DNA of 27,500 bases from Armadillidium nasatum (lineage: Eukaryota; Arthropoda; Malacostraca; Isopoda; Armadillidiidae): the NCBI GenBank assembly GCA_009176605.1, contig SEYY01001235.1, positions 100,001 through 127,500 of the forward strand. The letters are read 5' to 3'. Below are positions 1-13,979 of this stretch, in pieces; position 1 is the first letter of the stretch, and every line of letters begins with the position of its first letter. A program made the translations under genes and the position numbers. A model generated the notes under the pieces. The model did not search any database. It saw only the letters and a program-made list of their open reading frames with translations, and had not been told where the DNA came from.

Positions 1-355
1 ATCTTCCTTTAGAAAAAAACACAAGGGAAAAATAATAATTGAAATATGAGTTTTTTTTTTTATAAAAAAAAGATGGTAAAAGTAATAAAATAAAAATTAA
101 TATATTTATAAACATATTAAATAACAGAAGATATATGAGAGGGAGAATATCAAAATAGAAAGGAAGGAAAAAAAATGCTTAAACTTTTATTTGAAACATA
201 CGAACAAGGGTTAATAATAATTATTTTAAATAAACACACAAATTAACACTGGATTATATACAGTAAACAATAGAAAATTAAACTAGCATGGTTTTAAAAC
301 AGTTTTACTTTGTGCTAATTATAAAATTATAAAAATTGTTATAATAGTTTTCATG

Positions 356-592
<237 letters not shown>

Positions 593-877
593 TTTTTAAA
601 ATTAATTTTTTTTTACAATGATGATGAAATTGAAAAAGTGTATATATTAAAAATTTCCATTATTTTAATAAATTTAACAATTTTATAATAAGGAAGAATT
701 AATTGTCTTTTCTTTACTCTTTATTCAAATGTGTAAATACATGTAATCTTAATATATAACATAGGGTGTCACTCTCGCTTTCAGGCCCAGATATACGCTT
801 ACAGATATCAAATTAGTAGTTATAAGTTAATCAAATTTGCAAAAAACAAACCTTGATGTGTGAAAATCATGTTAATA

Positions 878-1195
878 TCACAAGTGTTTTAAGTGATCAC
901 TATTAGCATCAAGGCATGTCTGCACATGCTTTGACATGTTACAGAAGGTTGCCCTTAACATATTGGAAGTCACATCAATTGCCTCACGAATGTTGTATTT
1001 CAGTTGCATGAGAGTATGTGGTTTGCTGCGATACACTTTCCCTTTCATCATGCACCATAGGAAGAAATCCGAAAGGGTAACGTCAGGTAACCTTGGTTGA
1101 TAAAGTCCTTTGGAAACAATTCGATCTTCAAAGATGGACTCAATTTGGTACATGCTAACGCTGGACGAGTGGCAAATGGCCCCATCCTACTGAAA
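878..1195 (-). pseudogene. mariner/DDE-type transposase, C-terminal relic
   Basis: This is a decayed piece of the catalytic domain of a mariner-like (IS630/Tc1/mariner superfamily) DNA transposase, the enzyme that cuts and pastes its own element. Reading leftward, the peptide begins FQ-stop-DGAICH, the expected FQQDGAxCH block around the second catalytic Asp, with a TAG at 1187-1189 where Gln is expected. It continues to RLPDVTLSDFFLW, matching the family's RSPDLTPxDFFLW block with the third catalytic Asp, then KVYRSKPHTL, and ends in HLKHL and a stop at 878-880. About 38 residues lie between the two Asp residues by hand count. Upstream, about 1200-1290, a different frame gives a weakly similar stretch (GHISILNKFTNHL), suggesting a frameshift. 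The first catalytic Asp and the DNA-binding domain are not seen. The family assignment is strong; the subfamily is not determined. Confidence 0.85.
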
Positions 1196-1399
1196 AGAGC
1201 CAGTGCGGAGTTCTCGTTATCCAAATGATTTGTGAACTTATTGAGGATGCTAATATGACCAATACTTTTATGTCTATAAGAGCATATTTGAGCCATAGAG
1301 CGAGTGGGACAGCATGTACAATGGTATCTTAAAACAATGATTTGAAAAAATTTAATTTGAGAACATGGACAGACATGCAAAATTCTAGAGCTCTTAAAC

Positions 1400-3389
<1,990 letters not shown>

Positions 3390-4995
3390 TCTATATATAT
3401 TTGCTAGAATCTGGAAACATATTTCTAAACTTACATTACTTTTATTGTTAAGTGTAAAGTAAACTGAGTAATAAATAATGGAGTGTACAGTAGAATAAAC
3501 TAAATAATAAATCTAATCCTGATAAGTAACACAAACATAGGGGACCACATGTTAAATTTCTAAAGACAAATAAATAACACTTTTGTTTCTGTTTTGAATT
3601 TAATACTCTTTTGGAATATTTCAAGTCATTTCAACATACCTATTCAAATTATTCAGTATATTTTAATCTTTTCAAAAAGAATTTAATTAGAATGTTTTAT
3701 TGAAAATTAAAGGTATATAAATACTGTAAATACTATATGGAATATATTTGCATCCCATTCTCTTAAGACTTCATTGAAGAGAGAATAGCAAAGCTGTGGA
3801 GTTAAAATTCAGAGCAAATGATGGAGTTAACTAGTAATTATAAGACATTATAAATCCTCATATAAAAGAAGGAATCAAGTTCTCAAGGACAAGCTATTAA
3901 ATTAGTTGAATATTTAAGGTTTCCCAATTTCAGACACTGTATCTAAGATTTATTGTAATAAGAAGGTTAATAAGTGGTCTTAAATTTGAGAATTATATTT
4001 TGCTTATTTATTATTACAAATTGGGTAAATACAAAGTGTTCCAAAGGTCAATCTATTTGGTTGAATAAGAAGAATTTTTACAATAACAGTTTAAAAAAAA
4101 AAGAGAACCTATTTTACCATACAATTAATTAGAATTTAAATTATAGGATAATCAAGAAATTTACAAATTTACTAATGATAAATTTTGATTACAATGTAAT
4201 AAAATATTAGATGTTATATGTAGATATATATTTGCCAACTCAATATATAATGGTATGAGACTGGAAAGAAAATATAAATGATAACTAGGTAAGAAAAATT
4301 GCAGCCTTATTTTTTTTTTTTTTTTTTGTATTTAAATATGAATGTAAATAGCAAAAATTCTTATAAAATTATTTTTGAGACACCCTGTATTTTATCTTTG
4401 TATTACATTACAACAATTAGCATCATCTAATCTTTTTGATTTAGTATGGAACAGTGTAACAGCTGTTTTTGTATATTTATTTTTGATCTCACTAAATATT
4501 AGTGATTTTATTAAATAATACAAAATGCCATAATGAAAGAGTAACAATCATTATACTGACGATATAACAGGTAAGAAACCTTTTTTAAAATGTTCTTTGA
4601 TGATTCATATGGCAATAATTTAATAAGCTTTTGAATTATTTTACAATATGGTATTACATAATATGGTATGTATCTCAACTCAAGCTCTGGTGATGATATT
4701 AGTAAAAGCCAGGTATCGCATCCTTTCCTCAAAAAAAATTTATTCTACACCATTTCTTTTTATTTATATTTAGAATTAAGAATAAAGAATCTATTGTTTG
4801 TAATTTGAAATTTTTAAAGCATATTCTTTTCAGTAAACAAATATTCTTTTATTCACACATATGTCAATCATAAACTTATATACACTTACAAATTCACAAA
4901 TTCAGAACTAATTAATGACTTCAAGAACAAACTTCATTAACTTTATGACAAGTATATGTTCCATTCATAATCAAAGCAGAACTGGTTAGACTTCT
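3390..4995. other. AT-rich DNA, no gene seen
   Basis: Reading both strands I see no conserved protein block, RNA gene or terminal repeat here. There is a poly(T) run at 4311-4327. The motif GACACCCTGTAT at 4379-4390 resembles transposon ends common in arthropods, but no partner end was found. Confidence 0.55.
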
Positions 4996-4998
4996 TTT

Positions 4999-5206
<208 letters not shown>

Positions 5207-5209
5207 TGA

Positions 5210-6295
5210 TGTACCAGTGTAGTTTTTAGGGGAGACAGAGACAAGATTTTATGCTAGATCAGAGTAAAGAGTGGAAATCCAAGTTCAACTCCATTTTATT
5301 GCAAATCCTATTTTTAAAAAAATATAATAAATTATTTTATCATATCATATATATAACATATCAAATTATTATTATTGATAATTATAATAATTTTAAAATT
5401 TTTAAGTCACAAAGGGTAATGTGATTTTACTTGTACAAAATTGTTTAAAAAAAAAAAAAAAAACTAAATAAATAATCTACCATGTATTGTTCTATAAAAT
5501 GAATTAAATGAAGGTTTTCCTCTTAATCTTTTCAATTAGCAAAATGAAAAAATATGTGTACAACTAGAATATACTAAATAAAAGCTGTTGAGCCAAAGGG
5601 CATCCTCAATACTTTTTTTCATTAAAGGATATATGGTCTTTTATGGAATAACCTTCACAGACACAATATATTCTTGCTCAATGCAATTGATTGTGCATTT
5701 TGATTTTCTGTTCAAAATATTCAGGTATCTGTTTTAACAAATCAGAAAGTTTTTATATTCACTAGTGAAATGATCTGAGACATTTGGTTTAATTTATTCA
5801 GTTAACAAAACCAATTGTGTTATCTTATGAAGATAACATAAATGTTCCTTCTCATGCAACCACGCATGGGAAGGAATCAGATAGAAGTATTCTATTTGCA
5901 TCATTTAAAACTATCACATGGTCAAGTATAGTTTTTGGACCACTCAAAGATAAAAAAGTATAACTCTTGATTGCCAATGAAATTAAATGACTGTTGGAGC
6001 TCTCCATTGTTGAAAATGGACCTCTTAGAAGCTGAAGCTAGTTTAATGTCATTAACAATAAAAGAATATATGATCCTAATACAGGCCAAAATAAAGTGCA
6101 ATTTATTCAAAATCTGATCATCTAACAAACTAATGTGTTGTTCTTTTACATAGTTATATCAAAACTTCACACCTGGATTGTTATTTTAATTATTTTCTTT
6201 CTTTATCAATGACAATTTTGACAATGTAAAACTATCTCTACTCTGCTCTCTGACTTAACTTGTCACACATCTCATCTATGAAATGCAAAGTAGGC
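5210..6295. other. AT-rich DNA, no gene seen
   Basis: No conserved protein or RNA gene. Two small hairpins sit side by side: an 8-bp perfect stem at 5817-5835 and an imperfect 11-bp stem at about 5846-5874. A 68-codon minus-strand frame (5922-6128) has no recognisable similarity. Confidence 0.55.
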
Positions 6296-6303
6296 ATCAC
6301 AAA

Positions 6304-7133
6304 TAAGGAATGACCAGGGCCCCAGCCCTGGCTAAAAATCAGGGAAAACTGGGGTTTACCCGATAGGGTTAAAATGGCAAATTATACTTATTAATGGTGG
6401 ATTAAATCAAACCAAATATAAGAAAATTAAGATATTTCTTCTTGTTTTTCAATATTTTCTTTTCCTTTTCTGTTTTTTTTGAATGCTCATCTTCTGCTAG
6501 TTAATGTTCATCTTTGTGTTATGATTTTAGATGCCCCCATAAAGATTTGGTTGAAAATTTTTTACTTGGGGCACCCGGAGATCCTCTTATAATTTCCCGG
6601 CTGCAGGTGTTACATTTAACTATTTCGAGCTTATCCAGAAACATTGTAAAGTACTCCCATACTGATGAAGCTGATCTTTTAGCCATAGTGACTGAATTAT
6701 AAGTCAAAAATAATAATTTTGAAATAATGTAGCTAAATGATATGAGTTTGATACACAGCAATAAAATATGTATAAATATAGGTTATATTGATAATCTTAT
6801 ATTTTTTCAAACTAACTTAGGGTCTTTCCTACATAACCTGTTGAATCACTATTGTGAATCAGAAAAAAAAAAAAAAAAAAAATCAAAAATTTTTGCAGTT
6901 TTTTTAAAACTTTTATTATACAAAATCTGAAATTCTCTGAAATTTTTTTCAGATAAAATGCATATAATCATTAATTTAAGTGGATGTTGATTATTCTACT
7001 CCTTCCTTATAATTAAATAAATCTCAATTAAAATTATACTTAATTTCTTAACCTAAAATTCAGTACTTTTGACCTCTTTACAAATTTTAGGCAACCCTGG
7101 CCCTAGCAAAATTTCAGCCCCAGTCGGTCCCTA
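6304..7133 (-). mobile_element. decayed hAT-like DNA transposon, about 830 bp
   Basis: The left end begins TAAGGAATGACCAGGGC, and the reverse complement of the right end begins TAGGGACCGACTGGGGC. Twelve of 17 positions match, and most differences are transitions. The flanks are ATCACAAA (6296-6303) and ATTACAAA (7134-7141), a 7/8 match of the 8-bp size that hAT transposons duplicate. Inside on the minus strand lies a broken BED zinc finger, a domain typical of hAT transposases. No RNase H-like catalytic domain or hAT dimerisation region is present, so this is an internally deleted, non-autonomous copy. The ends were found by eye and could be off by a few bases. Confidence 0.7.
6402..6686 (-). 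pseudogene. BED-type zinc finger, hAT transposase N-terminal relic
   Basis: From a Met codon at 6684-6686 the minus strand reads MAKRSASSVWEYFT, then KCNTCS about 20 residues later, then SLWGHLKS. This is the BED finger pattern: aromatic VW-YF, a CxxC pair, and an HL-K-x-H end. The final His falls in register just after an in-frame TAA at 6519-6521 (GHLKS-stop-HKDEH), and another TAA follows five codons later; both could be AAA-to-TAA changes. After that a Lys/Glu-rich linker runs to a TAA at 6402-6404. The BED domain normally binds DNA at transposon ends. The transposase core is absent, so this is a dead fragment. A host BED gene is unlikely given the flanking terminal repeats. Confidence 0.8.
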
Positions 7134-7139
7134 ATTACA

Positions 7140-7640
7140 AATTTTGAGTAATTTATCAGAGCTAACTACTTTATAATTTTTCTTAATAGGACCAATCTTT
7201 CTGTTTCTGTAATTAATTTTATAAAACTATAGAATTTTTTAAGATAAATAATTCTTGTAAGTTGTAAGGTTTATTCCTGGTTGTCTAACAAATTATCTTA
7301 TAACCTGATATGACTAATTTTTCATTCCATTGTAAGTTTCCAAATTTATCAGGTTGTTACTTTCCTTGAACTTTTTTAAAATATTTACAATAAAGCCTAA
7401 GGCAAGACAATGTCATATTCATATGTAGTAAGACGTTCACAAACTATCGCTCAAATATTATGATTAATATAACCAGTCTAATACTGGGAGTTCAAAAATT
7501 ATACCATGTCTCAGTCCAAGATTTTTACAAATCTTAGAAAAATATAATTTAAATATTGTCCTGGGTTTTTATTTTAAATATAAGAAATATAATAAACTAA
7601 AATACTACTACTACTACTAATAATAATAATTTTTGGTATT
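7140..7640. other. AT-rich DNA, no gene seen
   Basis: Plain AT-rich sequence ending in a short (ACT)n/(AAT)n stretch near 7601-7630, just before the purine-rich repeated region. Nothing codable was recognised. Confidence 0.55.
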
Positions 7641-7641
7641 T

Positions 7642-8030
7642 AAAGAAGAGTTAATTTGCAAAGAAGACTTCATTTACAAAGAAGTTAATTTGGAAGAGGA
7701 TTTAGTTTGCAAAAAATAGTGAAACTGAACTGGAAGAGAGAAACATATACTGAAGTTGAAAGTACAGGAAAGAAAAAAACTGAGAACAAAAAAAAGAGAA
7801 GAGACAAGAAAGGAAAGTAGGCCTGGTGTAATTGAAATTTTTTATTTTTATTTAAATTAATATCTTAATAAAAGAAAAGGTTAATACTGATATAATTTTT
7901 GAGCTTCACTAACTGAAATTATAATAATGTAAATAGTAGAAAACTTAATTATTTAATGTATAAATAAAATTGAAAATAATGCTAATAATTAATCTTTGTA
8001 AATACTCGATCAAGAAATTATCAGTTACAG
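7642..8030. repeat. purine-rich dispersed repeat, copy 1
   Basis: The longest of three related copies. It runs from AAGAAGAGTTAATTTGC through GGAAGAGAGAAACATATACTG and GAGACAAGAAAGGAAAGTAG to TAATCTTTGTAAATACT. It is strongly purine-biased in its first 170 bp, then AT-rich. No open frame or terminal repeat defines its class. It may be a piece of an unknown mobile element or a local duplication. Confidence 0.75.
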
Positions 8031-8239
8031 CAGAAACTTTGCTTGAAAAAATTATTTTCAGGTAACTAAGAGCAAGAAAAATATCTATGGAAGGTTAAGG
8101 GACAGAAGAGGAGAAAAAAGATGCTGAAGAATGAAGATTAAAAAATACAGAAGAGAACAGAAGAGGACAGAAGAGAACTTCAAGCAGAAGAGAATTCAGT
8201 GGTAGCGGAATTTCAGGAAGTAAAGGGAGATTCAATCAG

Positions 8240-8425
8240 CTTTAGAGGGCTCTACAGAAGTCAATCTAGAGGTAGCTGAGTAGTCTGTGATAGCTGACTT
8301 TGAGTGAATAATCAGCAGTGGTCCATCTAGAGGTGACTGAGTGGAATCTCTGTGGTGGCAGTGGAAGGCTCTGCAATAGTTAATCTAGAGGTGGCTGGGA
8401 ATCTCAGTCAGTGATGGCCAATTTC
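8240..8425. repeat. degenerate ~60-bp minisatellite
   Basis: Three units share the core ATCTAGAGGTRRCTGRG, starting at 8264, 8325 and 8383 (spacings 61 and 58 bp). Each is followed by a variable stretch rich in GTGG, CTGTGATAG and similar words. The block lies between copies 1 and 2 of the purine-rich repeat. Confidence 0.7.
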
Positions 8426-8582
8426 AAAAGTGAAAAGAAGGAAATGAAAGAATCAGTAGTGGTGACACATTCATGGGAAGTAAAGGAGTATCCAGAGGGA
8501 GTGGATTTGAAGATTAAAAAATAGAAGTAGAGAAAGAGTAAAAAAAACAGAGAAGAGTGAGAAAAAGTGTAAGATTAATACC

Positions 8583-8820
8583 TAAAGAAGAGGTAATTTG
8601 CAAGAGGATTTAGTTTTCAAACAATAGTGGAACTAAACTGTAAGAGAAACATCTATTGATGTTGAAAGTACAGGAAAAAAAAAAAATACCGAGAACAAAA
8701 AGAGTAGAGACAACAAAGGAAAGTATGAAAGATTGAAATTTTTTATCTTTATTTAAATTAATATCTTAATAAAAGAGAAGTTAATATTAATATAATTTCT
8801 GAGCTTCACTAACTAAAATT
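8583..8820. repeat. purine-rich dispersed repeat, copy 2
   Basis: Matches copy 1 from AAGAAGAGGTAATTTGC through ATTTAAATTAATATCTTAAT to CTTCACTAACTAAAATTAT, with scattered substitutions and small gaps. Similarity stops at about 8822, where CTTCATCTTCTC begins. Its direct orientation relative to copy 1 suggests tandem or segmental duplication. Confidence 0.75.
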
Positions 8821-8945
8821 ATCTTCATCTTCTCTCTAGAACTTCTCTTAAAGTCCACTAAAAGATTGTTTTACAGCTCATTTGTTTCAGTGCCAGTCCT
8901 TTAGTTTTATTTAAACTCCCAGGTAGGGTTTTCACCCTTTAAGTG

Positions 8946-9008
8946 GAATAGTGGAACTGAACTGGAAGAGAAACATATACTGAAGAAAGAAAGAAAGAAA
9001 GAAAGAAG

Positions 9009-9043
<35 letters not shown>

Positions 9044-9299
9044 GAGACAAGAAAGGAAAGTAGCACCTTCTCCATCTAACCTCTAAACACTTTCTCAAAG
9101 AGCACTCAGAAGATCATACTTATCAGAGCTATGGTTTCCCATGTTGGTCCTAGAGTTGTTACAAGCAGTAAGAAATAATTATAGGGCTGAGTTGCTAGTC
9201 CTAAAATTATTATGTAAGTAATAGTAAACTTAATTATTTAATGTATAAATAATTAAAAATAATGCTAATAAATTAATCTTTGTAAATACTATCAAGAAA

Positions 9300-9300
<1 letters not shown>
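8946..9300. repeat. purine-rich dispersed repeat, copy 3, interrupted
   Basis: Positions 8946-9065 match copy 1 (TGGAACTGAACTGGAAGAG to GAGACAAGAAAGGAAAGTAG). After about 150 bp of unrelated sequence, 9216-9297 again matches the 3' part of copy 1 (AACTTAATTATTTAATG to TTTGTAAATACT). In the middle, a (GAAA)n and poly(A) tract of about 55 bp (8984-9038) has expanded where copy 1 has a short A-rich run. Confidence 0.7.
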
Positions 9301-10254
<954 letters not shown>

Positions 10255-10365
10255 CAAAAATAGCTTCTCATTTGTTTCTACAATGCAACCTTCTCCACCA
10301 ACAGGTTCAAAACGTTGAAAAAATTAAAAAAAATTAAAAATATACAAAAGAATCAAGAATCAAAC

Positions 10366-10461
10366 CTAACCTAACCTTAAAGTAATCTAATTTAATATAA
10401 CAAAATAACCTAACCTAATTTAGTGTAAAATAAAATAATTTAACCTAACCTAACTAAAGTA
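10366..10461. repeat. degenerate CCTAA (TTAGG-type) repeats
   Basis: Three short clusters of CCTAACCTAA (10367-10376, about 10408-10419 and 10443-10454) are embedded in AT-rich sequence. TTAGG is the ancestral arthropod telomere unit, and short interstitial copies are common in arthropod genomes. The copies here are too few and degenerate to be a telomere. Confidence 0.6.
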
Positions 10462-11315
10462 ATAAAAAAGATGTTACCTGACATAAATGAAACTAACATA
10501 ATAAACTAATAAACAAAAATAATGAACACAAGTAATATACATAAATAATAACTTAATAAACATATAAGCAATGAAGAATAAAAACATATTTTTGAAAAGA
10601 AAAAAACAAATTCATATTTAAGCTCAAAAAAAAAAATATTCAATTCTCTAGTAACATCAAACTTATTTTTCTTTACCTAATTATCAAATAACATTACCAA
10701 TCAACGATACAAATTTTTCTACTGCCCCCTAAAATAACAAAGGCCCGATTATTATTCAATGAGTACTTTCTCACACCAAATTTGCAGGACTTCTTAACCT
10801 TCCCATCATTATAACAGTATTATTGAGATGTAAATATATCCTACAAGCCATAACAACCTTATCTATTTTCACAACTTGAAAATTACTTGTAACATGCTTA
10901 TATAGCAACATGCCTTTTTACTGTAATTGCTATCAGATATACAAACTCTAATAGCTTGCAAATACAATGACAAAAAATCTTAAATTTAAGGGATATTATA
11001 TCTTCCAAGAAAATCCTTATGCTCCCCTCCATCTAATATCATCAACAAGATGATTTTCCAAGCTGTCAAAATCTAAGCTTAAAGAGTAATAGACTTTCAG
11101 CTTGATGAAGAGCTGTTACATTTCAATGTTTTACCATAATATGTGGATCTAAACCTTAAATGTTAATTTGGCTAAATCTAATATTTATCCATTCTCCACT
11201 CCAAAATTTTAATAAGAAATTACAGTAACAAACAAAGAGCTACTGATTGAGAATCTATTCCTTTTTTAAACATTAAACAGTAAAAATTGAAATATTTTTA
11301 AACCCCTTTGTAATA
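10462..11315. other. AT-rich DNA, no gene seen
   Basis: No gene or element recognised. Sequence is AT-rich with no long open frame. Confidence 0.55.
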
Positions 11316-11316
11316 C

Positions 11317-11729
11317 GTCTGTCAAGTTAGCAAAAGATTTTAGCTAAATATTTTTTTTAAGGGACAAATAGGACAGACAACCACAGTGTAAAAATAAATA
11401 AATAAATAATTAATAATAAAATATAAGTTACAGTGTAAAAATAAATAAATAAATAATAATAATAAAATATAAGTTTAAAAATATATATATATCATCATCA
11501 CTCACGGGTCGGGGGTTAGGGGGCAGAGCCCCCCGTAGATAAATGTTTTTCCTGACGATGATTTGGGTATAACACTGTATTCGTTAAATTTATTATATTT
11601 TAAACTTATATTTTACTAATTTCTTATTTATTTATTTATTTTTACACTGTGGTTGTCTGTCCTATTTGTTCCCTGAAGTTTGTCCTTAAAAAAAATCTTT
11701 AGATAAAATCTTTTGCTAACTTGACAGAC
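11317..11729. mobile_element. fold-back (long inverted repeat) element, 413 bp
   Basis: The left arm starts GTCTGTCAAGTTAGCAAAAG (11317) and the right arm ends in its reverse complement at 11729. The arms continue as inverted copies through AGGACAGACAACCACAGTG and (AATA)n to about 11480 and 11590. The right arm has about 10 extra bases (CTTCAGGGAA as read in left-arm orientation) and a few substitutions. The left arm carries a ~47-bp internal duplication (ACAGTGTAAAAATAAATA at 11382 and 11430). At the apex lies a GC-rich patch with the perfect hairpin GGGGGC-AGA-GCCCCC (11519-11533). There is no coding capacity, so it is MITE-like. No clear target-site duplication was found, so the superfamily is unknown. 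Confidence 0.8.
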
Positions 11730-12565
11730 ATCTTTGACATAGACCTTAAAATTATTTTTGTTCATGCAATTTTTATAAATTAATTTTAAGTAAATATAAA
11801 TCTCAATTTAGAGAATTATTCATAAAAATTAAGAGTTCACAATTTGGTTCTTATTGGAAGTCAATTTTGAATATCATGAAAAGAGAACAAGAGGGGAATA
11901 AAAAGCATTTAAATGAAAATTATGCCTCTTCTAAGCAATATACTAAAAATATAATCTCATGGTGTAGATAGTTTTCTTCTTTGGCAGAAGGTTGAATATT
12001 TTGTCAAAATTTAAAATATGCTCTCGTTTTTAATATCCATCTAATTATTAAGAAGTTTTCAAAGTAGATAGTCTTGAATCAGTTACACAACTTTTATTTC
12101 AGACACAACCTCTGGGCATGCTATTCTCAATTTGAATGACATGAAAAAAGATAAAATTTTTAATCCCCTGTCAGATGATGTGGAAAAATATAAAATAAGA
12201 GTTCTATTTATCATTGGATATTTAGTAGATGCATAAATATAAAACTTTTATATAATACCCATATAAATACTATCATATTTCTTTTTTTTTTTTACCAAGT
12301 TACTTCAAAATCAGAAAATAAGTTTAAGACCAGGCTTAAAATATTTATGTATGCAGAAAAATGCTCTTAATGAAAATATACTAAACTAATTACCTATAGT
12401 TTACTGAGAGTATAATCAATCTATACTTCACAGTATTTAAAAATTAAATAAATTATAAATACTATAGTAGTAAAATTGTATAGAAGAATTTCTATATATA
12501 AGAATATACAATAAGTGGTAAAGCCCAATTTATAAATCATATTATATATATACCATATATTATTA
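11730..12565. other. AT-rich DNA, no gene seen
   Basis: No recognisable gene. A short poly(T) run lies at 12281-12293. Confidence 0.55.
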
Positions 12566-12568
12566 TTA

Positions 12569-12665
12569 GGCCTGGCCCAGCCAGCGGTATCTGCCATGGG
12601 CCCTTGAAACCTAAGGATCTTCCTCGAAAGATCCCACTGACAGGACGAAAGTCCTTACTGGGGGA
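12569..12665 (+). other. GC-rich cassette with three consecutive hairpins
   Basis: A ~97-bp GC-rich island sits between two AT microsatellites. It can form GGCCCA/TGGGCC (12574-12579 with 12597-12602), a perfect 7-bp stem GGATCTT/AAGATCC with a 6-base loop (12615-12634), and AGGAC-GAAA-GTCCT, a 5-bp stem closed by a GNRA tetraloop (12642-12655). The last is enclosed by a possible CCCA/TGGG stem. The density of stems and the sharp composition change suggest a conserved RNA-like module, perhaps the end of a SINE or LINE. The strand is a guess; no known family was recognised. Confidence 0.4.
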
Positions 12666-12678
12666 AGATGATTATTTA

Positions 12679-12783
<105 letters not shown>

Positions 12784-12953
12784 CCTAAACCTCTGATATA
12801 TCAAAATACAGATATATTGAAAGAGAATGATATATCAAAATTTTGATACATTTCAAATTGTTTTATACCAATTATAGCATAATGTAATATAACTTAACTT
12901 AATCATACACCAAAACATATACACTAATAACAGAAATTATAATATTTTGGCTT

Positions 12954-13493
12954 AGGTGTAGATTGTTTCTGACTTTCAATATTTTTTTTTATTGATATTT
13001 TTTTATTGATATTTTTATTTTAATCGATACTTTTATACCTATAATTTCTTTACAACAAACCAAATTTCAGTTTACCTTTGACTGTCATTGTATCCGTTGT
13101 TGTTCTGTTCTTTAAATATGAATCTTCAAATATATAAGTATAATTTGTTCTTCTAGTGATTGGAGTCTCTTCTTTCATTATATATATATATATATTTTAT
13201 TTGTGATATAATATAGTCCTAGGCTAGTATGTCGTGCCAACGTTCTTGTGTAGGTTAGGCCTCTTTTACGGCAACTTCTTGTGTAGGTTAGGCCTCTTTT
13301 ACGGCAACTTCGGTAGTTCAGGTTATGATAAGTCGAATTAGGTTCTGCTACAAAAATAAGTAATAATAATTGTGTGTATGTCTGGTGTAATAGCCTCTAA
13401 TTCTCGCCAACGTTCTTGTTTAGGTTAGGCCTCTTCGATATTTTCGATTATCGATATTTTCTGACAATCGAAAGTCAGAAACAATCTACACCT
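12954..13493. mobile_element. inverted-repeat (MITE-like) element, about 540 bp
   Basis: A perfect 24-bp inverted repeat is found at 12954-12977 and 13470-13493, starting AGGTGTAGATTG on the plus strand. Inside each arm are further degenerate inverted copies of ATCGATATTTT-like words. The interior holds the 33-bp repeats at 13236-13435. No open frame exists, so this is non-autonomous. Similarity may extend a little outward (AATATT on both sides), so the exact ends and target duplication are uncertain. Confidence 0.7.
13236..13435. repeat. 33-bp repeat with TAGGTTAGGCCTCTT core
   Basis: Two perfect tandem units, CTTGTGTAGGTTAGGCC plus CTCTTTTACGGCAACTT, start at 13245 and 13278. A third partial unit starts at 13415. 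The first and third are both preceded by GCCAACGTT, so a larger unit of about 170 bp was also duplicated. It lies inside the inverted-repeat element. Confidence 0.85.
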
Positions 13494-13813
13494 TTACCTA
13501 ATATTTTTAAGTAATAGCAATATCTAAATACTGAAAGAAATACCGTTATATCAAGAACAGAAAACTCAATTTCAAAAATTCAGAAAACGTAAGCCATATA
13601 TATATATATATTCTCAACACTATATCCTGCATATCAGCAGGGTAGTGTCAGCTATAGATATCTTTTTCTAAGCATCCACAAATGTTTATGGAAAGAGAAA
13701 ATAGATACAAGAATTTCTGAGCTCCTGTCAATCACACACAGTTTTTTTTTTTTTTTTTTATTCAACTTTGCTAATATATCAGGATTTACAAGTTGGAAAA
13801 TATAATTGCTTAC

Positions 13814-13818
<5 letters not shown>

Positions 13819-13902
<84 letters not shown>
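13819..13902. repeat. (TA)n microsatellite
   Basis: About 84 bp of TA, followed by CCG and another short TA run to about 13914. Confidence 0.99.
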
Positions 13903-13904
<2 letters not shown>

Positions 13905-13979
13905 GTATATATATTTGATATATTTCATCTACAGTCTTTTTTCCACTGTGCTGATATACCTATACTATATAGCCTAATC

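Noticed and set aside
4379-4390. Transposon end-like GACACCCTGTAT paired with AGGGTGTC at 764
   Set aside because: The two are 3.6 kb apart, the match is only eight bases, and they do not frame the transposase relic at a sensible distance.
5817-5874. Two adjacent hairpins
   Set aside because: Short stems are frequent by chance in AT-rich DNA, and no terminator, RNA gene or element context supports them.
10366-10461. Possible telomere or interstitial telomere array
   Set aside because: Only three clusters of two CCTAA units each, separated by unrelated sequence; not an array.
12637-12660. Hammerhead ribozyme (CTGA and GAAA words close together)
   Set aside because: The GAAA is the loop of an AGGAC/GTCCT hairpin and CTGA is not followed by TGA, so the hammerhead core cannot form.
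13236-13435. CRISPR-like array
   Set aside because: Two directly abutting 33-bp repeats and a distant partial one, with no unique spacers; the window is eukaryotic in character.
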